From Brachypterus glaber (lineage: Eukaryota > Arthropoda > Insecta > Coleoptera > Kateretidae), in the NCBI GenBank assembly GCA_958510825.1, contig OY294048.1:11735589-11799588 (forward strand): a DNA stretch of 64,000 bases, written 5' to 3'. Below are positions 44,849-57,163 of the stretch, piece by piece. Both the position numbers and the translations under genes were made by a program. Positions within the stretch are counted from its first letter, which is position 1, and each line of letters begins with the position of its first letter. The notes below the pieces were generated by a model. That model saw nothing but the letters and a program-made list of their open reading frames with translations, was not told where the DNA came from and did not search any database.

Positions 44849-45665
44849 TCGGCTTACAAGTAAAGAGCACTAAGTCAATAAAATAACATAAAAATCAACT
44901 ATTTAAAATTAAAACCCTTCTATTAATATAAACGTATAACTATAAAGTAGAAAACAAGATCTTAAGATGTTTGAAAAGGTATGTACTTTTCAAAAATTAG
45001 ATTTTTAAAAGAAGGGTTTGGACTTTTTGATTGTTTAAAGTAAGTTTCCATTTTGGACTTTAATATTAGTATTAATTATATGAAACTGCTTACTATGCCA
45101 AAAGTAAGACAGTTTTCAGAGGCCGGCAAAGAAGCATCTCCTAAAGTCAATAATTATTATGAATCATTATTAATGATAAAACACTTCACGGTGCAATTCT
45201 AAGGGCTGTTTTCCGAACTTGCCGCGAACTTTAGTTTTTTTCTTATATTCTTGTTATTTATGTAGTAATCAAGGATTTTAAAGCAAAATTAAAATAATCT
45301 GTCAGTTAAAATTTGAATGCGTTTGTCAGTACAATAAATAACGCGATATTGTATCATATAAATGATTCAAGCAATCGTAGTTTTATAAATTAACTCTTTT
45401 TAGAAAGTCGTTTAGTGCAGAAACATTTGAAATAATCTACAAGTAAAGTGCACTAAGTGCACTAAATGACTTAGTGCCTATTGCCAGATAAAATTTTAAT
45501 CAAAATTAAATTGGTGCGTTTTGTATAGGGGGTAACTCCCTTGGCAGTCCACCTAGAAGTTAGTTCGGTTTACCTATACATAGATCATCAAAAATTAACT
45601 ACAGTGCTATTAAAATCCCATTTTTGCAAAAAAGTGACTTAGTGCCTTTTAGTTGTAAGCCGACG
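44847..45665. mobile_element. Inverted-repeat element, second of two back-to-back
   Basis: Starts CGTCGGCTTACAAGTAAAG and ends CTTTTAGTTGTAAGCCGACG. An internal relic of the end (ACAAGTAAAGTGCACTAAGT) is at 45441-45460. The tandem pair as a whole is flanked by CGTTAT (44591-44596 and 45664-45669), of which TTAT lies outside the ends. No coding. Confidence 0.75.
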
Positions 45666-45669
45666 TTAT

Positions 45670-46084
45670 AATGTTTTAGAATAATCGTAAAATTGTTATT
45701 ATATACCTCAAACTTGATACAACAACGTTTGGTTGTACTATTTTTAGATCAGTGTGGAAAAAAAATAAAAATAATATTTTTTTAAACGTTTTTTTTTTTA
45801 ATAAATATGCCCGGTAAACCATATTGTGCAGAATACACGTCATTTGAAAAAAAAAGAAAGTATCTTGTTTTTAATTGCAAACAAGAAATTGTGCCTTTAG
45901 CTCAAAGCAATAACATTGACCCCCTTCCATTACATTTAAAAACTAAAAGAAAAAAAGAAAATATTTTTTTAATTTCAAATTTTTTTTTATTAAGTTGAAA
46001 TTTGACACAGATTTATATTTATGCATTTTGCATGACCACATAGTTACCTTTTCTCGGAAAATCTACCTGTTATAAATATATTTA
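45670..46084. other. No gene recognised
   Basis: The 63-codon frame 45807-45998 is lysine-rich by A content and lacks a motif. Confidence 0.4.
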
Positions 46085-46086
46085 TA

Positions 46087-46839
46087 CCGGGTGAGTTTTA
46101 TTTATGTCAAACCCTAACATTAAGATTAATTATTATTTGATAAAAGTGAAACTTCGGTGATTTATATAATTTTACATTGGCTATAAAAGGGCTTTTTTGT
46201 TTATTTTTTTTTGCTGCGCTCTCGTTTTCGCCGGAAATGACCTCAACTTTTAATTTTTAAATGGAACACCCTGTATATTTTTACATATTTTAATTCAGAA
46301 TTAAATTTTGAATACAACAATATATCATTTGTCAATTTTTGACAGTTTTTTTTTTAAGAACTTTAATAAGAATTTTTTGTCCATAAATTTTTATTAAAAT
46401 ATATTGATATTACTATCAGGCTTTTAAGCTAAAAATATGTGATTTAATGGTAATACGGGCTTATTAATTAAATAATACATTGTATCATATTTATGCTAAA
46501 AAAATACTAAGCCATATAATAATTTTGAATATTTCAAAGCTAACTAGATTTAAAATTAAAATCAAAATAAAAAATGAAAGGTTCTGTTAAAAATTGACAA
46601 ATGATACATGATTGTACTCAAAATTTAATTTTGAATCAAAATGAGTAAAAATGTATAGGGTGTTCTATTTAAAAATCTAAAGTTGAGGTCATTTCCGGGG
46701 AAACCGAAAGTGAAACAAAAAAAAAAATAATCCGCCATTTTATAGCCAATGTAAAATTATATAAATCAACAAAGTTTCGTTTTTATCGAATTAAAATTAA
46801 TATTAATTTTAGGGGTGGACCTAAATAAAACTCACCCGG
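46087..46839. mobile_element. Foldback family F2, full copy, TA duplication
   Basis: Ends CCGGGTGAGTTTTATTTA and its inverse, TA on both sides (46085-46086, 46840-46841). Inverted similarity runs about 330 bp into each side and includes ACACCCTGTATATTTTTA. Relatives at 51800-52560 and 54867-55269. Probably a non-autonomous Tc1/mariner-like element. Confidence 0.85.
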
Positions 46840-46841
46840 TA

Positions 46842-47350
46842 TATAATATTATAAAATGAGGAATGGAAGACTTTTATGGAATTGTGGCTGATTATGTCAG
46901 ATTTATGTAACACTTGTGGATATAAAAAACCAAAACTTTAGTAACTAAAACTAATCAACACATTTTTACTTTATTTTATAATACATTTATTATTTCACTA
47001 GGTGCGGGATGTTTTTCACAATAAACGTTATTTTTATACTATTCACAGCTCGTAAACGCTAGAAAAGTATAATACGGTAGTTTCAAATTTCCTAGACAAG
47101 GAACTCTTGGATAAAAAAGTGTTTTATGAAAAAAAGAAGAAAATTTATAAATATCCATCTGTCGGTCCATCCTTCCTTCCATTTGTCCGATGTCACGTTT
47201 AATGTGGAGATAACTCAAGAACAAATTATCCAATTGCCTCAACATTTTTAGGAAAATCAGGTTCTATGAGACGAAGATTCCTATTAATAGGGATATTGTT
47301 TTTAAAAATAATTTCCCCGAAAACAAATAAGTTATGGTGGGTTAAATAAT
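46842..47350. other. No gene recognised
   Basis: Short frames on the minus strand (47039-47245, 47226-47411) overlap the next repeat and lack motifs. Confidence 0.4.
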
Positions 47351-47351
47351 T

Positions 47352-47650
47352 TTGCTTTCCCATTTTGAAAATTTTCAAATTTTCGGGGAAGCCTTGTATG
47401 CATTCATACAAAAAAAAAATTGTTGCGAATTTTTAAGTTTTATGACGTTTTATGTCGATATAAATCAATTTCGAGCAAAAAAAAATTGTATGTCGATGGG
47501 TCGGTCAATCTTTCGGTCGTTCTGTCGGGGAAATCTTGTAAGCACGATAACTTAAGAACGCTTTAAAATTTGGCATACCAATATTTACCCTCTTACCCCC
47601 TCACCGCAGCGGGGGTAAGGGGGTTAATATTTTTAAATGTACCTACCTAC
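47352..47650 (+). repeat. Interspersed repeat family R5, copy 1
   Basis: Shares AATCAATTTCxAGCAAAAAAA, GGTCGGTC, GGGAAATCTTGT and AAATTTGGCATAC with 59056-59320. It ends in GGGGTAAGGGGG followed by TAATATTTTTAAAT, the same start as the minisatellites at 49190 and 59320. Confidence 0.75.
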
Positions 47651-48047
47651 TCTGAATAGTATACTATGAAATGCGAAGCATAAAATATCTCCCCGACCTG
47701 TTTTAATTTTCATTTATTCTATAAATAACCCAAAAACCCATTAAATACCATTTATCATGCGATAAAGAGTTAGAATGGGAGGGTATATCACTTATCATTT
47801 AGAAAAGGACCTTAATATATATAAAATATATTTAATTGATTTATTTTATTATCGATAAAGGAATCGCACCCTAAAATGATATGGACTGGTTTATTGTCTT
47901 TTAACATTAACACTAGGGTATTTAAAAAGATACGACTTTTTAAACATTTTAGGTCCCCCTATCCTACCATAACAAAATTCTGAGCAAAATATAAATGTGT
48001 TAGCATAAAAATAAACAAAATTTGGCTAGGTTGAGCAAAAATTTGGG
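47651..48047. other. No gene; boundary motif at 47652
   Basis: 47652-47708 resembles 25997-26048. Nothing else recognised. Confidence 0.4.
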
Positions 48048-48312
48048 TATAATCAACGAACTAACAACTATTCTCTCTAGAATACGCATACCGTTAATAT
48101 AAAGTATCGCCAACATCTAAGTTTGTTTGTAAACAAATAGTGGGTATAGTCAGGCCTGAACAATTAAAATTACCAGTAACTGTTATTGTTGTCTCTGTTA
48201 GAACAAAGCTGTGCGAGTAAGATAGACAAATGTATATGTTGGCTTCGTTTTTGTCAGTTTTTATAAATGAAATGCCTATTCTAGAGAGAAGAGTTATTAG
48301 TTCGTTGGATAT
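48048..48312. repeat. MITE-like element, about 40-bp inverted ends
   Basis: ATAATCAACGAACTAACAAC and the ATTCTCTCTAGAATA block at the left face TATTCTAGAGAGAAGAGTTA and TTAGTTCGTTGGATATA at the right. Interior of about 180 bp is unique. Confidence 0.7.
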
Positions 48313-48610
48313 AATATAAATAGTATATTTCTAACCTAATAAGAGAGTTGGAAATGTAATTTTCTTATGAGGTTAGAAGAGAACTTTATTCACAAGCATA
48401 TTAAATAACACATTATTATAATGTGAATTCACCATCTATGAGGTATAACCAACACCGCCAAAATAGGTTAGAAACTAATTTATATCTAACCTAGGTTAGA
48501 AAAGAAAAGCTTTTTTATAACTTTAAAAGAACAAAACAAAAATGATAGATTTTTCAACGTTTTTCTGTATGATTGTGAATAAAGGTATTTTGTTACAAAT
48601 CCCAAAAATA
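48313..48610. other. Spacer with repeated TCTAACCT/AGGTTAGA words
   Basis: These words recur near 48330, 48370, 48464 and 48485-48500, some inverted. No larger structure could be fixed. Confidence 0.4.
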
Positions 48611-48945
48611 TACAGGGTGTATTTGAAATAGCGTTTTGGTTTTCGACATTTTAGTATTTAATTTTTCGTCCTCGAACCGTGAAATTTCAACTTCAAATGA
48701 ACTTTTCTCGAAAACGGTTAATCCTACAGTATTACAACAAGAGTACCTTTTTTATGTATTTTGACGTGAGGAATCATATTTCAAAAATAAAATTGCAAAA
48801 AAGTTGCACAGATAAAAGTTTGGGACAATAAACTGATAAGGCCCCCCGTTTCGCACACCCCTGGTTTAAATAAGTAGGTGAAAATGACATACAAAGATGG
48901 GCCTTATTAGGATTATGAGTTATTAAATAAAAACCGATTATAAAC
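48611..48945. repeat. Foldback family F1, truncated single-arm copy
   Basis: Begins ACAGGGTGTATTTGAAATAGC, then jumps directly to the inner arm (GTATTTAATTTTTCGTCCTCG) and ends inside ...AAATAAAAACCGATT. Internal deletions removed most of the element. Confidence 0.8.
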
Positions 48946-49188
48946 AGCTTAACACATTTTTGCCACAAACTTTTATGTGTATTTTTTTTTAATTTTAAGA
49001 AAAATATAAATTTCTTAAGTAAAAATACATAAAAGTGTGACACTGTGGAAGCAATCGTTAAAAAAAGTAATAAAGGGGAAGTAAAATTTCGTTCCACCAA
49101 AAATTCTCTCTCGGGATTGCTTTTGGTGAACATTCGGGTGCGACTTTGGTGAAAAATACATTTTTTTATAAAAAATAGAAAATTGTTA
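48946..49188. other. Spacer
   Basis: The 119-codon minus frame 48774-49133 runs from the foldback into this spacer and has no domain; rejected. Confidence 0.5.
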
Positions 49189-50065
49189 TATAGGGGTTTA
49201 AGGTTGCTAAAATTGAATCTGATAATATATATTTTTTAAGTCCAAACTCACCCCCGAGGGGATGAGGGGGTAAATATTTTTAAATACTTATATTATTTTC
49301 GTAAAAATTGGTATATAGGGGTTTTTGGGGTCTACGAATCTGAATCTGACAATACAATTTTTTGCATTTCACGCCCTGAGGGGTGGGGTGGTTCTCGTAA
49401 AAATTGGTATATTTGGGTTTTTGAGGTTGCTGAAAGTGAATCTGATAATAAAAAAATCTAACTCCACCCCCTGAGGGTCGAGGGGTTGTTTTTGTTTTTG
49501 AGGGGTGGGGTGGTTCTCTTAAAAATTGGTATATTTTGGTTTTTGAGGTTGCTGAAAGTGAATCTGATAATGAAAAAAATCTAACTCCACCCCCTGAGGG
49601 TCGAGGGGTTGTTTTTGTGAAAATTGGTATATTGGGCTTTTTGAGGTTGCTGAAAGTGAATCTGATAAAAAAAATATTCTCCTACCCCTGAGGGGTGGGG
49701 GGTAGTTTGTTTTGGACTTTTCGTATATTGGGTTTTTTGAGGTTGCTGAAACTGAATCTGGCAATAAAAAAATTCTATTAAACCCCCTGAGGGGCGGGGG
49801 GTAGTTTTTGTGAAAATCTGTATATTTGGGTTTTTGAGGTTGCTGAAGGTGAATCTAATATTACAAAAAAAAATCTAAATCCACCCCCTGAGGGTCGGGG
49901 GGTTCTTTTCTAGAAAACTTATATATTGAGGTTTTTGAGAGTGCTAAAACTGAATCTTAAATACATTTTTTCTAAATCCACCCCCTGAGGGGCCAGGGGT
50001 AGTTTTCGTTAAAATTGGTATATTGGGGTTTTTAAGTTTACTGAAAGTGAATTTGATAATAAACA
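49189..50065 (+). repeat. Minisatellite, about 100-bp degenerate units
   Basis: About eight units, each with AAAATTGGTATAT, GGGTTTTTGAGGTTGCTGAA, GTGAATCTGATAATA and CCCCCTGAGGG, spaced 96 to 122 bp. Each unit carries a CCCTGAGGG palindrome. A two- to three-unit relative is at 59320-59590. The 81-codon minus frame 49519-49764 is translated repeat. Confidence 0.88.
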
Positions 50066-50328
50066 ATCCTCTTTTACTGGGCAGGTTATTGAGTTTATTT
50101 TACTAACGCAAGACTTTCCTCGGAGAAAGTAATACAATTATGTAAATTAATTTATACTAATTACTATTTTATCACAACTGGGTAGTTTTATTTAGAATTT
50201 AAATATGGCCTATTGTACCATGAAACTCTGATACAATCTTTTCTTGATTAAAAAGTGGACGTTTAACGTTGACATTGTATACAGTGTCGGACTTAGCATT
50301 TTTGGATACATGTAAATCAACTTTATCC
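50066..50328. other. Spacer
   Basis: Nothing recognised. Confidence 0.4.
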
Positions 50329-50620
50329 AATACATACAGATAATAAGACAATTACCAGCTTTATTTTAAATAGATAAACTCAATAATAACCCCCGCGTAG
50401 CTTTTACTTTATTGAGTGGATAATTATTTATTTTACCCACTCAACTGTCACTTGTCAAATTATTTTCTCGTAAATGTCATTAAAATTTTTAATAAAAATA
50501 TCAATTCCTACTCATGGGTAAACCGATATTGCCCTCTCGAAAATTAACCTGCTTGGCTGACGCCTCGTAGGTTAATTTCGCATTATCTTATTTTACCCAC
50601 TAGTACCATAAATAACTATT
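50329..50620 (+). repeat. 300-bp repeat family R3, copy 2
   Basis: Full-length relative of 55625-55950 starting AATACATACAGATAATAAGA; lacks the AAGCTATTTATTGGATAAAA segment present in copies 1 and 3. Confidence 0.85.
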
Positions 50621-51799
50621 TTTCTTAGAACAGAATATTTTATAACCACTAGTCGGCGAATTTCCAGTACTCGCATATCCGCCTCATCGACTCTAGCGTT
50701 GAGGCGAGGTTTTAAATATTTACATTTTTATTTCTTTTTATCTTGATTTTTTTTAATGGTTCCATTTAAATGAGTAAGGTGGGAAAAAAAGTTATCAATA
50801 AATAAAAATTAAAAACTTTCGTATTCTTAAAAGATAAAAATCGAATGTCGTTTTTTTCTTTGAAAAACACCGATATATATACGTATGTATAGTTAATATG
50901 TATAGTTAATATTGTTGTGGGTAACAAATTAGTCGTCAAATGTTTCGATCTATAAAAATTTCACTCATAATTCGCAAAATTATTCCGTAAGCCTATGTTT
51001 CTGTGTTTATTTTCAACGTTGATGAGTCATAACTGATTTTACGCCGAATACTGTGTACAACACAGTATTAAAAAAAATGTCAGCGTTTTAATAAATTCAA
51101 AAACAGCCATTCTTTTGCAACTGATACCGAGTACAAAAAAAAAGTTAGTTAAAATAAAGAAAGATCCAATTTTGTATTAAGATAAAAACTTACTCTTTAA
51201 GTTTGGAGAATATTTTTTAGTTTTTTTCTGTAAAAGTTTTTGCATGTTTTTTATTTTTATTTTTTGTATTTTATATGTTTTGGATATATCTTTGGAAAAC
51301 AAGTAACTAGGATTTTGATTCAGCAGATTTATAGCACAAAGATTTTGCAGAAATCATAATCCAAAAGCCGTGTTTGTGGCGATGGAAATAATGTTAAACC
51401 TAACCAAATATATCAGGTTTAAGCTAACCAAATATATAAGGTGTCGACATCGTGTCTATAAGATGTGTAAAAAAATTTAAATTGTAAACTCATACAATTA
51501 ACAAAATTTTAACGAAATGTGAGCAAGTGTAGAATGATGTTTTGGGTGTTTTTTTTTTTCACACCAGACACACTCATTAAAGTTGCTGTGGCAAGAAAAC
51601 TATATTCAGCTTTACAATGATACTTGACATGACGAAATTAGTTTCTATTGCAAGTACTATACATTAAAAAAAAATTAAATATAGTTTTAGATTGAGAGAT
51701 ATTTGTGTTTCATTATCTGACAAGAAAAATATATAATGGAACATTCTGATAAAAAAAAGTTTCTATAAACGTCTAAAAAGGCTTAGTTTCCGAGATATA
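50621..51799. other. No gene recognised
   Basis: AT-rich; no open frame over 60 codons, no repeat partner noticed. Confidence 0.45.
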
Positions 51800-52560
51800 C
51801 CCGGTGAGTTTTATTTATGTCCACCACTAAAATTTAAAAAATAATTTTCGTTCGATAAAAACGAAACTTTGGCTATTTATATAATTTTACATTGACTATA
51901 AAATGGCTGATTTATTTTTTTTGTTTCACTTTCCGTTTCCATCACTTTTTTTAATGGAACACCAGGTATAATTTTTACATATTTTAATTCAGAAATCTGA
52001 GAACATTCTTAGAACAAGCATGTCAATTTTTGACAAGTCATGTCATTTTTTATTTATTTTTTATTTTAAATATACAGTGCTTATTCGCTTAATTTTTGGA
52101 CTAGTATCCTAAGAAAAATACTATTTAGATTCTTTTCCCAAAACTCTAAATTTGGTGGGCTCTTAAAAGTGTGAAAATCATACTTTGGCCCATAAGAATT
52201 TTTTTGAAATGGAAAGAGGGTGGCGCATTAGGTTAAAATGAGACAGAATTTTCTTGCCAACATTTTGATACCACACATGAATAGTTTATTTGGAAGAACT
52301 TGGCATTAAAACATTAAAGATTTAAAATGAAATTTAAATAAATAAATGACATGGCCTGTCAAAAATAGACAAGTGTCCAGGCTTATTCTGAGAATATATT
52401 TCTGAATCTAAATTTGTAAAAATACACAGGGTGTTCCATTAAAAAAAACATGTTCAAGCCACTTCCGGCGAAACCGGAAGTAAAACAAAAAAAATTAAAT
52501 CAGCCATTTTATAGTGTAAAATTATATTAATCACCGAAGTTTCGTTTTTATTGAATGAAA
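51800..52560. mobile_element. Foldback family F2, copy 2 (right end lost)
   Basis: CCGGTGAGTTTTATTTATG at the left; inverted partner up to TTTCGTTTTTATTGAATGAA at the right, where the terminus is missing. Contains ACTTCCGGCGAAACCGGAAGT, a palindromic 20-mer-like block near 52460. Confidence 0.78.
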
Positions 52561-54118
52561 ATTATTCAGAACCTCAAAAAACATACTTTTCGCAAGGATA
52601 TGATATGATTTTTGAGGTTATGCTGAAGATGGGAGCTAACTTTCGAATTCTGGCCTCAGATTCGGATTCAGCGACTCAAAATGCATAGGAGTTGACTATT
52701 CGAGTCCGTCGGATATTGAACTTTTTTAATTTTTGTGGCTTTGTTGTCTCTGCTACTAAAAGTCCGATCACAAAAAAGTTTTTACAAAAGATTTTTATTT
52801 TTTTGAGGAGAATTAAACAACAGTAAAAAAATATATGTTTCTATTTAAAAAAACAAAGTTGACCTTGAAATTACCTTAAAAACTTAAATATCCGTAAAAA
52901 ATAAATATGCCATTTTGTTTCCCCCATTAAAATAAACAACTTTTCTCCGACATCTTTTTTTCAAAAATGCATAGTATTCAAGATATTGAAAGTTTTAGGT
53001 TAAAAAAAACACCCGGTATACTGGGTTATAGAATCATTTGTCTTAGTAAAAAAGTTTATACAAATATGTGTCTAATATTGCTTAGTTTCGGAGATATTGG
53101 CATTTTCCCGGTAAAATGCATAGCCAGTCCAACACTGAAAATCTTTTCTTGATTAAGCTGAAAATGTCGACTCTTAACGTTAACATTGTATCCCATATCT
53201 AACCTGTCCATTAGTGTCGACTTGGTAATTTTTAAAACTTGATTTATGGAGAAAAACTATAATTATCGCATTTTCTTTTAAACTTTATTATACGCTGTGA
53301 AAAATGCTTTAGCAAACATTACTAAAACATACAAATAAAACTAGCTGTGTAATTTGTACAGGCCTAACGCACGTACCGCTTTTTAACCTTACTTTTCAGA
53401 ATCATGTGTTTTTAAATATGCTATTAAAACCGAATCCGATGTTTCAAATTCAAAGCGACAAGGCGAACTTAAAAATACTTAATCGGTAATTTTCGGCAAA
53501 AAATGTAAATGTTTTAAAAAATGTCAAAGCCATATAATTTTTAACATCGTATTCTATTTTAGCAACTTAAAAAACCCTACCCATTTTCAAAAATATTATG
53601 TAATATACCAAAATTCTAATTAATTTGTATATTTTAACAAGTTTGAAATCAATTATCTCGAAAACGGCTTGTAGTAGAAAACTATTAGTTTTTAGGATAG
53701 TAACTAGAAATTAGGTAGATCCAAAATCTCTTGACAGAACTTGGGCACCTTTACAGCTGTTGACCTGTGTTATTAGTGTATAATTCGTGAATGAAGAAGA
53801 AAATCTGAAAGGGTAGCAAAAAAATATTTATGATTTTTATAAAAGTAGGGTAGGTATCAAAAATTCTAGATGTGTAGACAGAAATATGTAGTAAACAATA
53901 TTCCAAAAAGTTTTAAGCTTTCCTTTGGGACCCATGGGCGAAATTGCTTTTGACTATCCCTCAAGTTAAAACAAAAACCATTTTATAGCATATGTGATAA
54001 GTAAAGTCCTTTCGTTTTAGTTACCAAAGTTTAGGTCATACTTTTGGTATTTACAGTAACGGTAATGGTATTAGCCGTAATGGTAATACCGTTTGATTGA
54101 CAGGCAGTTGAACTGAAA
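52561..54118. other. No gene recognised
   Basis: The 61-codon frame 52967-53152 has no motif. Some words (CTCAGATTCGGATTCAGCGACTCAAAAT near 52651, abbreviated) recall the 18-kb foldback subrepeats, but the match is weak. Confidence 0.4.
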
Positions 54119-54860
54119 TATTTGAAATAGCATAGGAAATTTTAACAGATGATTCTACATGATAAAATATGACAAAAAGTTCCTATAAACATATGTCTAA
54201 AAATGCGTCATAAGGGAGCTACGCCCCTTTGAAATTGGCTAAAAAAATCGGTTTTTATTTAATAACTCAGGAACCCTCTGAGATATATTAACGAGCTTTT
54301 GCACGTGAATTAATCCTAATAAGGCCCATCTTTGTATGTAATTTTCACGTACTTATTTAAACCAGGGGTGTGCGAAACGGGGGGGGCCTTTTAGTATTTA
54401 ATTTTTCGTCCTCGAACCGTGGAAGTTCACCTTCAAATGAATTTTTCTCGAAAACGGTTAATCCTACAGTATTACAACAAGAGTACCTTTTTTATGTATT
54501 TTGACCTGAGAAATCATATTTCAAAAATAAAATTGCAAAAAAGTTACACAGAAAAAAGTTTGGGACAAAAAACTGATAAGCCCCCCCCCCCCCGTATAGC
54601 ACACCCCTGATTGAAATAAGTACATAAAAATAACACATAAAAACAAGCCTTGGTAGGATTTGTTGACGTGCAAAACCTCGTTGATATATCTCAAAGGGTT
54701 CCTGAGTTATTAAATAAAAACCGATTTTTTTAGCCACTTTCAAAGGGGTGTAGCTTCCTTATGACGCATTTTTAGACATATGTTTATAGGATCTTTTTGT
54801 CATATTTTATGATGTAGAATCATCTGTTAAAATTTCCGATGCTATTTCAAATACACCGTG
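54119..54860. mobile_element. Foldback family F1, copy 3, with internal deletion
   Basis: Left arm stops at a G-run near 54384 and is joined to the inner part of the right arm, which then runs to CAAATACACCGTG. A run of 12 C at 54581-54592 marks the arm. Frames 54419-54610 and 54492-54743 are arm artefacts. Confidence 0.85.
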
Positions 54861-54866
54861 TATATA

Positions 54867-55269
54867 CCGGGTGAGTTTCAATCCATGTAAAACCCCTAAA
54901 ATGGGATTTTTTTCTTTCCGATCAAACCAAATTTTTTGTAGCTTAAATTTTTCAACAAACATTTTTTACAAAATGGGGTACAAAATTATTTGCACTTCCT
55001 GTTTCTCCGGAAACTAAGTTAAATTATTTTTTTTAATCACACCTCCTGTATATTTTTGTAGTTTTGGATCCAGAAAACAATTTATGTTAAAAAAATTTAC
55101 CATTAAAAAAAATAAAATTTACTTTTTTCCGGCGAAACCGGAAATGTAAAAAAAAATTGTACACCATTTTGTAGCTCTTGTTGAGAAATGTAAGCTACAA
55201 AAAAATTGCTTTGATTGGGCTGAAAACAATCCTATTTTAGGGGGTGTACAAGGACTGAAACTCACCCGC
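54867..55269. mobile_element. Foldback family F2, copy 3, diverged, TA duplication
   Basis: Ends CCGGGTGAGTTTCA and TGAAACTCACCCGC, TA at 54865-54866 and 55270-55271. Arms share TTTTTTGTAGCTTA and TCCGG blocks. It sits five bases from the end of the F1 copy. Confidence 0.8.
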
Positions 55270-55624
55270 TATACAGCTATTCCTAACATCAGAATTGTGT
55301 TACTTGTTGTATAATAATAATGATTAATGGTTTATTTTAATTTGTATAATAATAATGAATAATGATTTCATTTCTATTTACATATTAAACCCTTTTTTTT
55401 ATTTTGACCAAAATCTATCTGCTATCTATCCTGACAAAACAAAAAACACCCTACTTATAGTAGTAGATAATTGGTAGATAATTTTAACCAATCATAACCA
55501 TAAACGCTATTTTGGTAAGCAAAACGAAAAGGCTTTTAGACTGTCATACTTTGCTTGCTACTTTGATTTAACTAACTTTTAGAACATTTAAGTACTTCCA
55601 ATTAAGAAAAAAATATATTTATTC
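55270..55624. other. Spacer
   Basis: A TTTAATTTGTATAATAATAATGA-like word is doubled at 55300-55360 (abbreviated); no other feature. Confidence 0.4.
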
Positions 55625-55950
55625 AATACATACAGATAATAAGACAATTACCAGCTTTATTTTAAATAGATAAACTCAATAATTACCCCCGCGTGGCTTT
55701 TACTTTATTGAGTGTTTAATTATTTATTTTACCCACTCAACTGTCTCATGTCAAATTATTTTCTTGTAAATGTCATTAAAATTTCTAATAAAAATATTAA
55801 TTCCTAAGCTATTTATTGGATAAAACCTTGTATGGCACTCATGGGTAAACCGATATTGCCCTCTCGAAAATTAACCTGCTTGGCTGACGCCAGGTTAATT
55901 TTTTCATGGCCAATATCTTACTTTACCCACTAGTACCATAAATAACTATT
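55625..55950 (+). repeat. 300-bp repeat family R3, copy 3
   Basis: Starts AATACATACAGATAATAAGA as copy 2 does; includes the AAGCTATTTATTGGATAAAA segment like copy 1. Confidence 0.85.
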
Positions 55951-56243
55951 TCAATTTAAAATGTATATTATAAATAAAAAAGTTATGATAAGAATCTTAC
56001 CTCAAAAAAAAATACCTTGAGAATACAATTTGTATATATGTAGTATGCTGTACTGATAAGTGAAAATACCTTACCCCATACGATGGTTTTTTTACCCCTC
56101 TTTTCTCTAATCTAAAATCGTGCTTATTGGTTGCTTTTTAATTTATAAAATATAATTTATTTGTGGATTAATACGTTATAATTAAGAGGTATGTGTATTA
56201 AATATAAATTATATTCTCTCCCTAACTATCAATTCGTGATACT
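55951..56243. other. Spacer
   Basis: Nothing recognised. Confidence 0.4.
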
Positions 56244-56391
56244 AGGTTAGGTACCAGTGCTTTTTTTTCAAATTTTACTCATATTAATCCCAATTTTTGG
56301 AAAATGCAACTCCTGCTAAAGCAGTCGTTGCATTTTCGTCATTGGGATTAATATTCGTAAAATTTATGTAAAAAACCACCGATACCTAACC
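56244..56391. repeat. Palindromic element, about 60-bp arms
   Basis: AGGTTAGGTACCAGTG and ATTAATCCCAAT at the left face ATTGGGATTAAT and CGATACCTAACC at the right, with a GCAACTCC..GCAGTCGTTGC centre. Confidence 0.75.
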
Positions 56392-56567
56392 AAATCACTT
56401 ATGATATTACCCCTGAAAATAAAGGGAGCGCAAATTTTCTAAAAATTCATTAGTTACGTTTAGCCCGATGGATTATTTGATTTTTGGTACTAAATTGATA
56501 TTCATATTATAAGAAAACTGGCCATTTTTAAAGTCGAACTAAAAGTTTATAGCGACGAAGCGTGATA
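56392..56567. other. Spacer
   Basis: Nothing recognised. Confidence 0.4.
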
Positions 56568-56569
56568 TA

Positions 56570-57161
56570 CAGCCTGTTCCAGAACTCGCGTACAGAAATT
56601 TGAGGGTATATTAAAAACCCTCTAGAAAATATGAAAAAAATTTCAAAAAAAATCCATCTTCAATACTAATTAAAAAGAAAGCTATTTAATCTGACCAATC
56701 CGGTTGCTGATGTTCAATTACCTACAAATTAGTTTCTCCCTACTTATTAGTAACTATGGTTGCATTTTAATTGTTGACGCGTGCATTGTTTGAGACTTTC
56801 AACTTTAGAATCTTTCTAGGTTATTATATTTTGACAAAACCGACAGAGACTATCAAATATTCTATTTTTATAGGGTCACTCCGTCCGGCAGTGATTTTTT
56901 GACATTAATAAATATTTATGTCACATTAATCACCATGTCAACCTACAGAATATGTACCTGCAATAATTAAATTTGCTTCTATAGCTACAAATTCAACTTT
57001 TAAAGGTAATTTGACATCAGCAACAGTAACAGGTCCACTTAAAGCGTTCTTATTTTTGAATTGAACGAAGATGGAAATTTTTTTTTGACATTTTTTTCAT
57101 ATTTTCCAGAGGCTTTTTAATATACTCTCAAATTTCTGTACGCAAGTTCTGGAACAGGCTG
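56570..57161. mobile_element. Foldback family F3, TA duplication
   Basis: Ends CAGCCTGTTCCAGAACT and AGTTCTGGAACAGGCTG; TA at 56568-56569 and 57162-57163. Arms of about 100 bp. Interior unique, without coding. Confidence 0.82.
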
Positions 57162-57163
57162 TA

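Noticed and set aside
48774..49133. 119-codon minus frame
   Set aside because: Crosses a foldback boundary and shows no motif.
49189..50065. CRISPR-like array
   Set aside because: Units are degenerate and contiguous, without constant repeats separated by unique spacers; animal-type genome context.
52610..52630. Second hammerhead core (CTGAAGA near 52610)
   Set aside because: No stem II or GAAA box follows, so it is a chance match.
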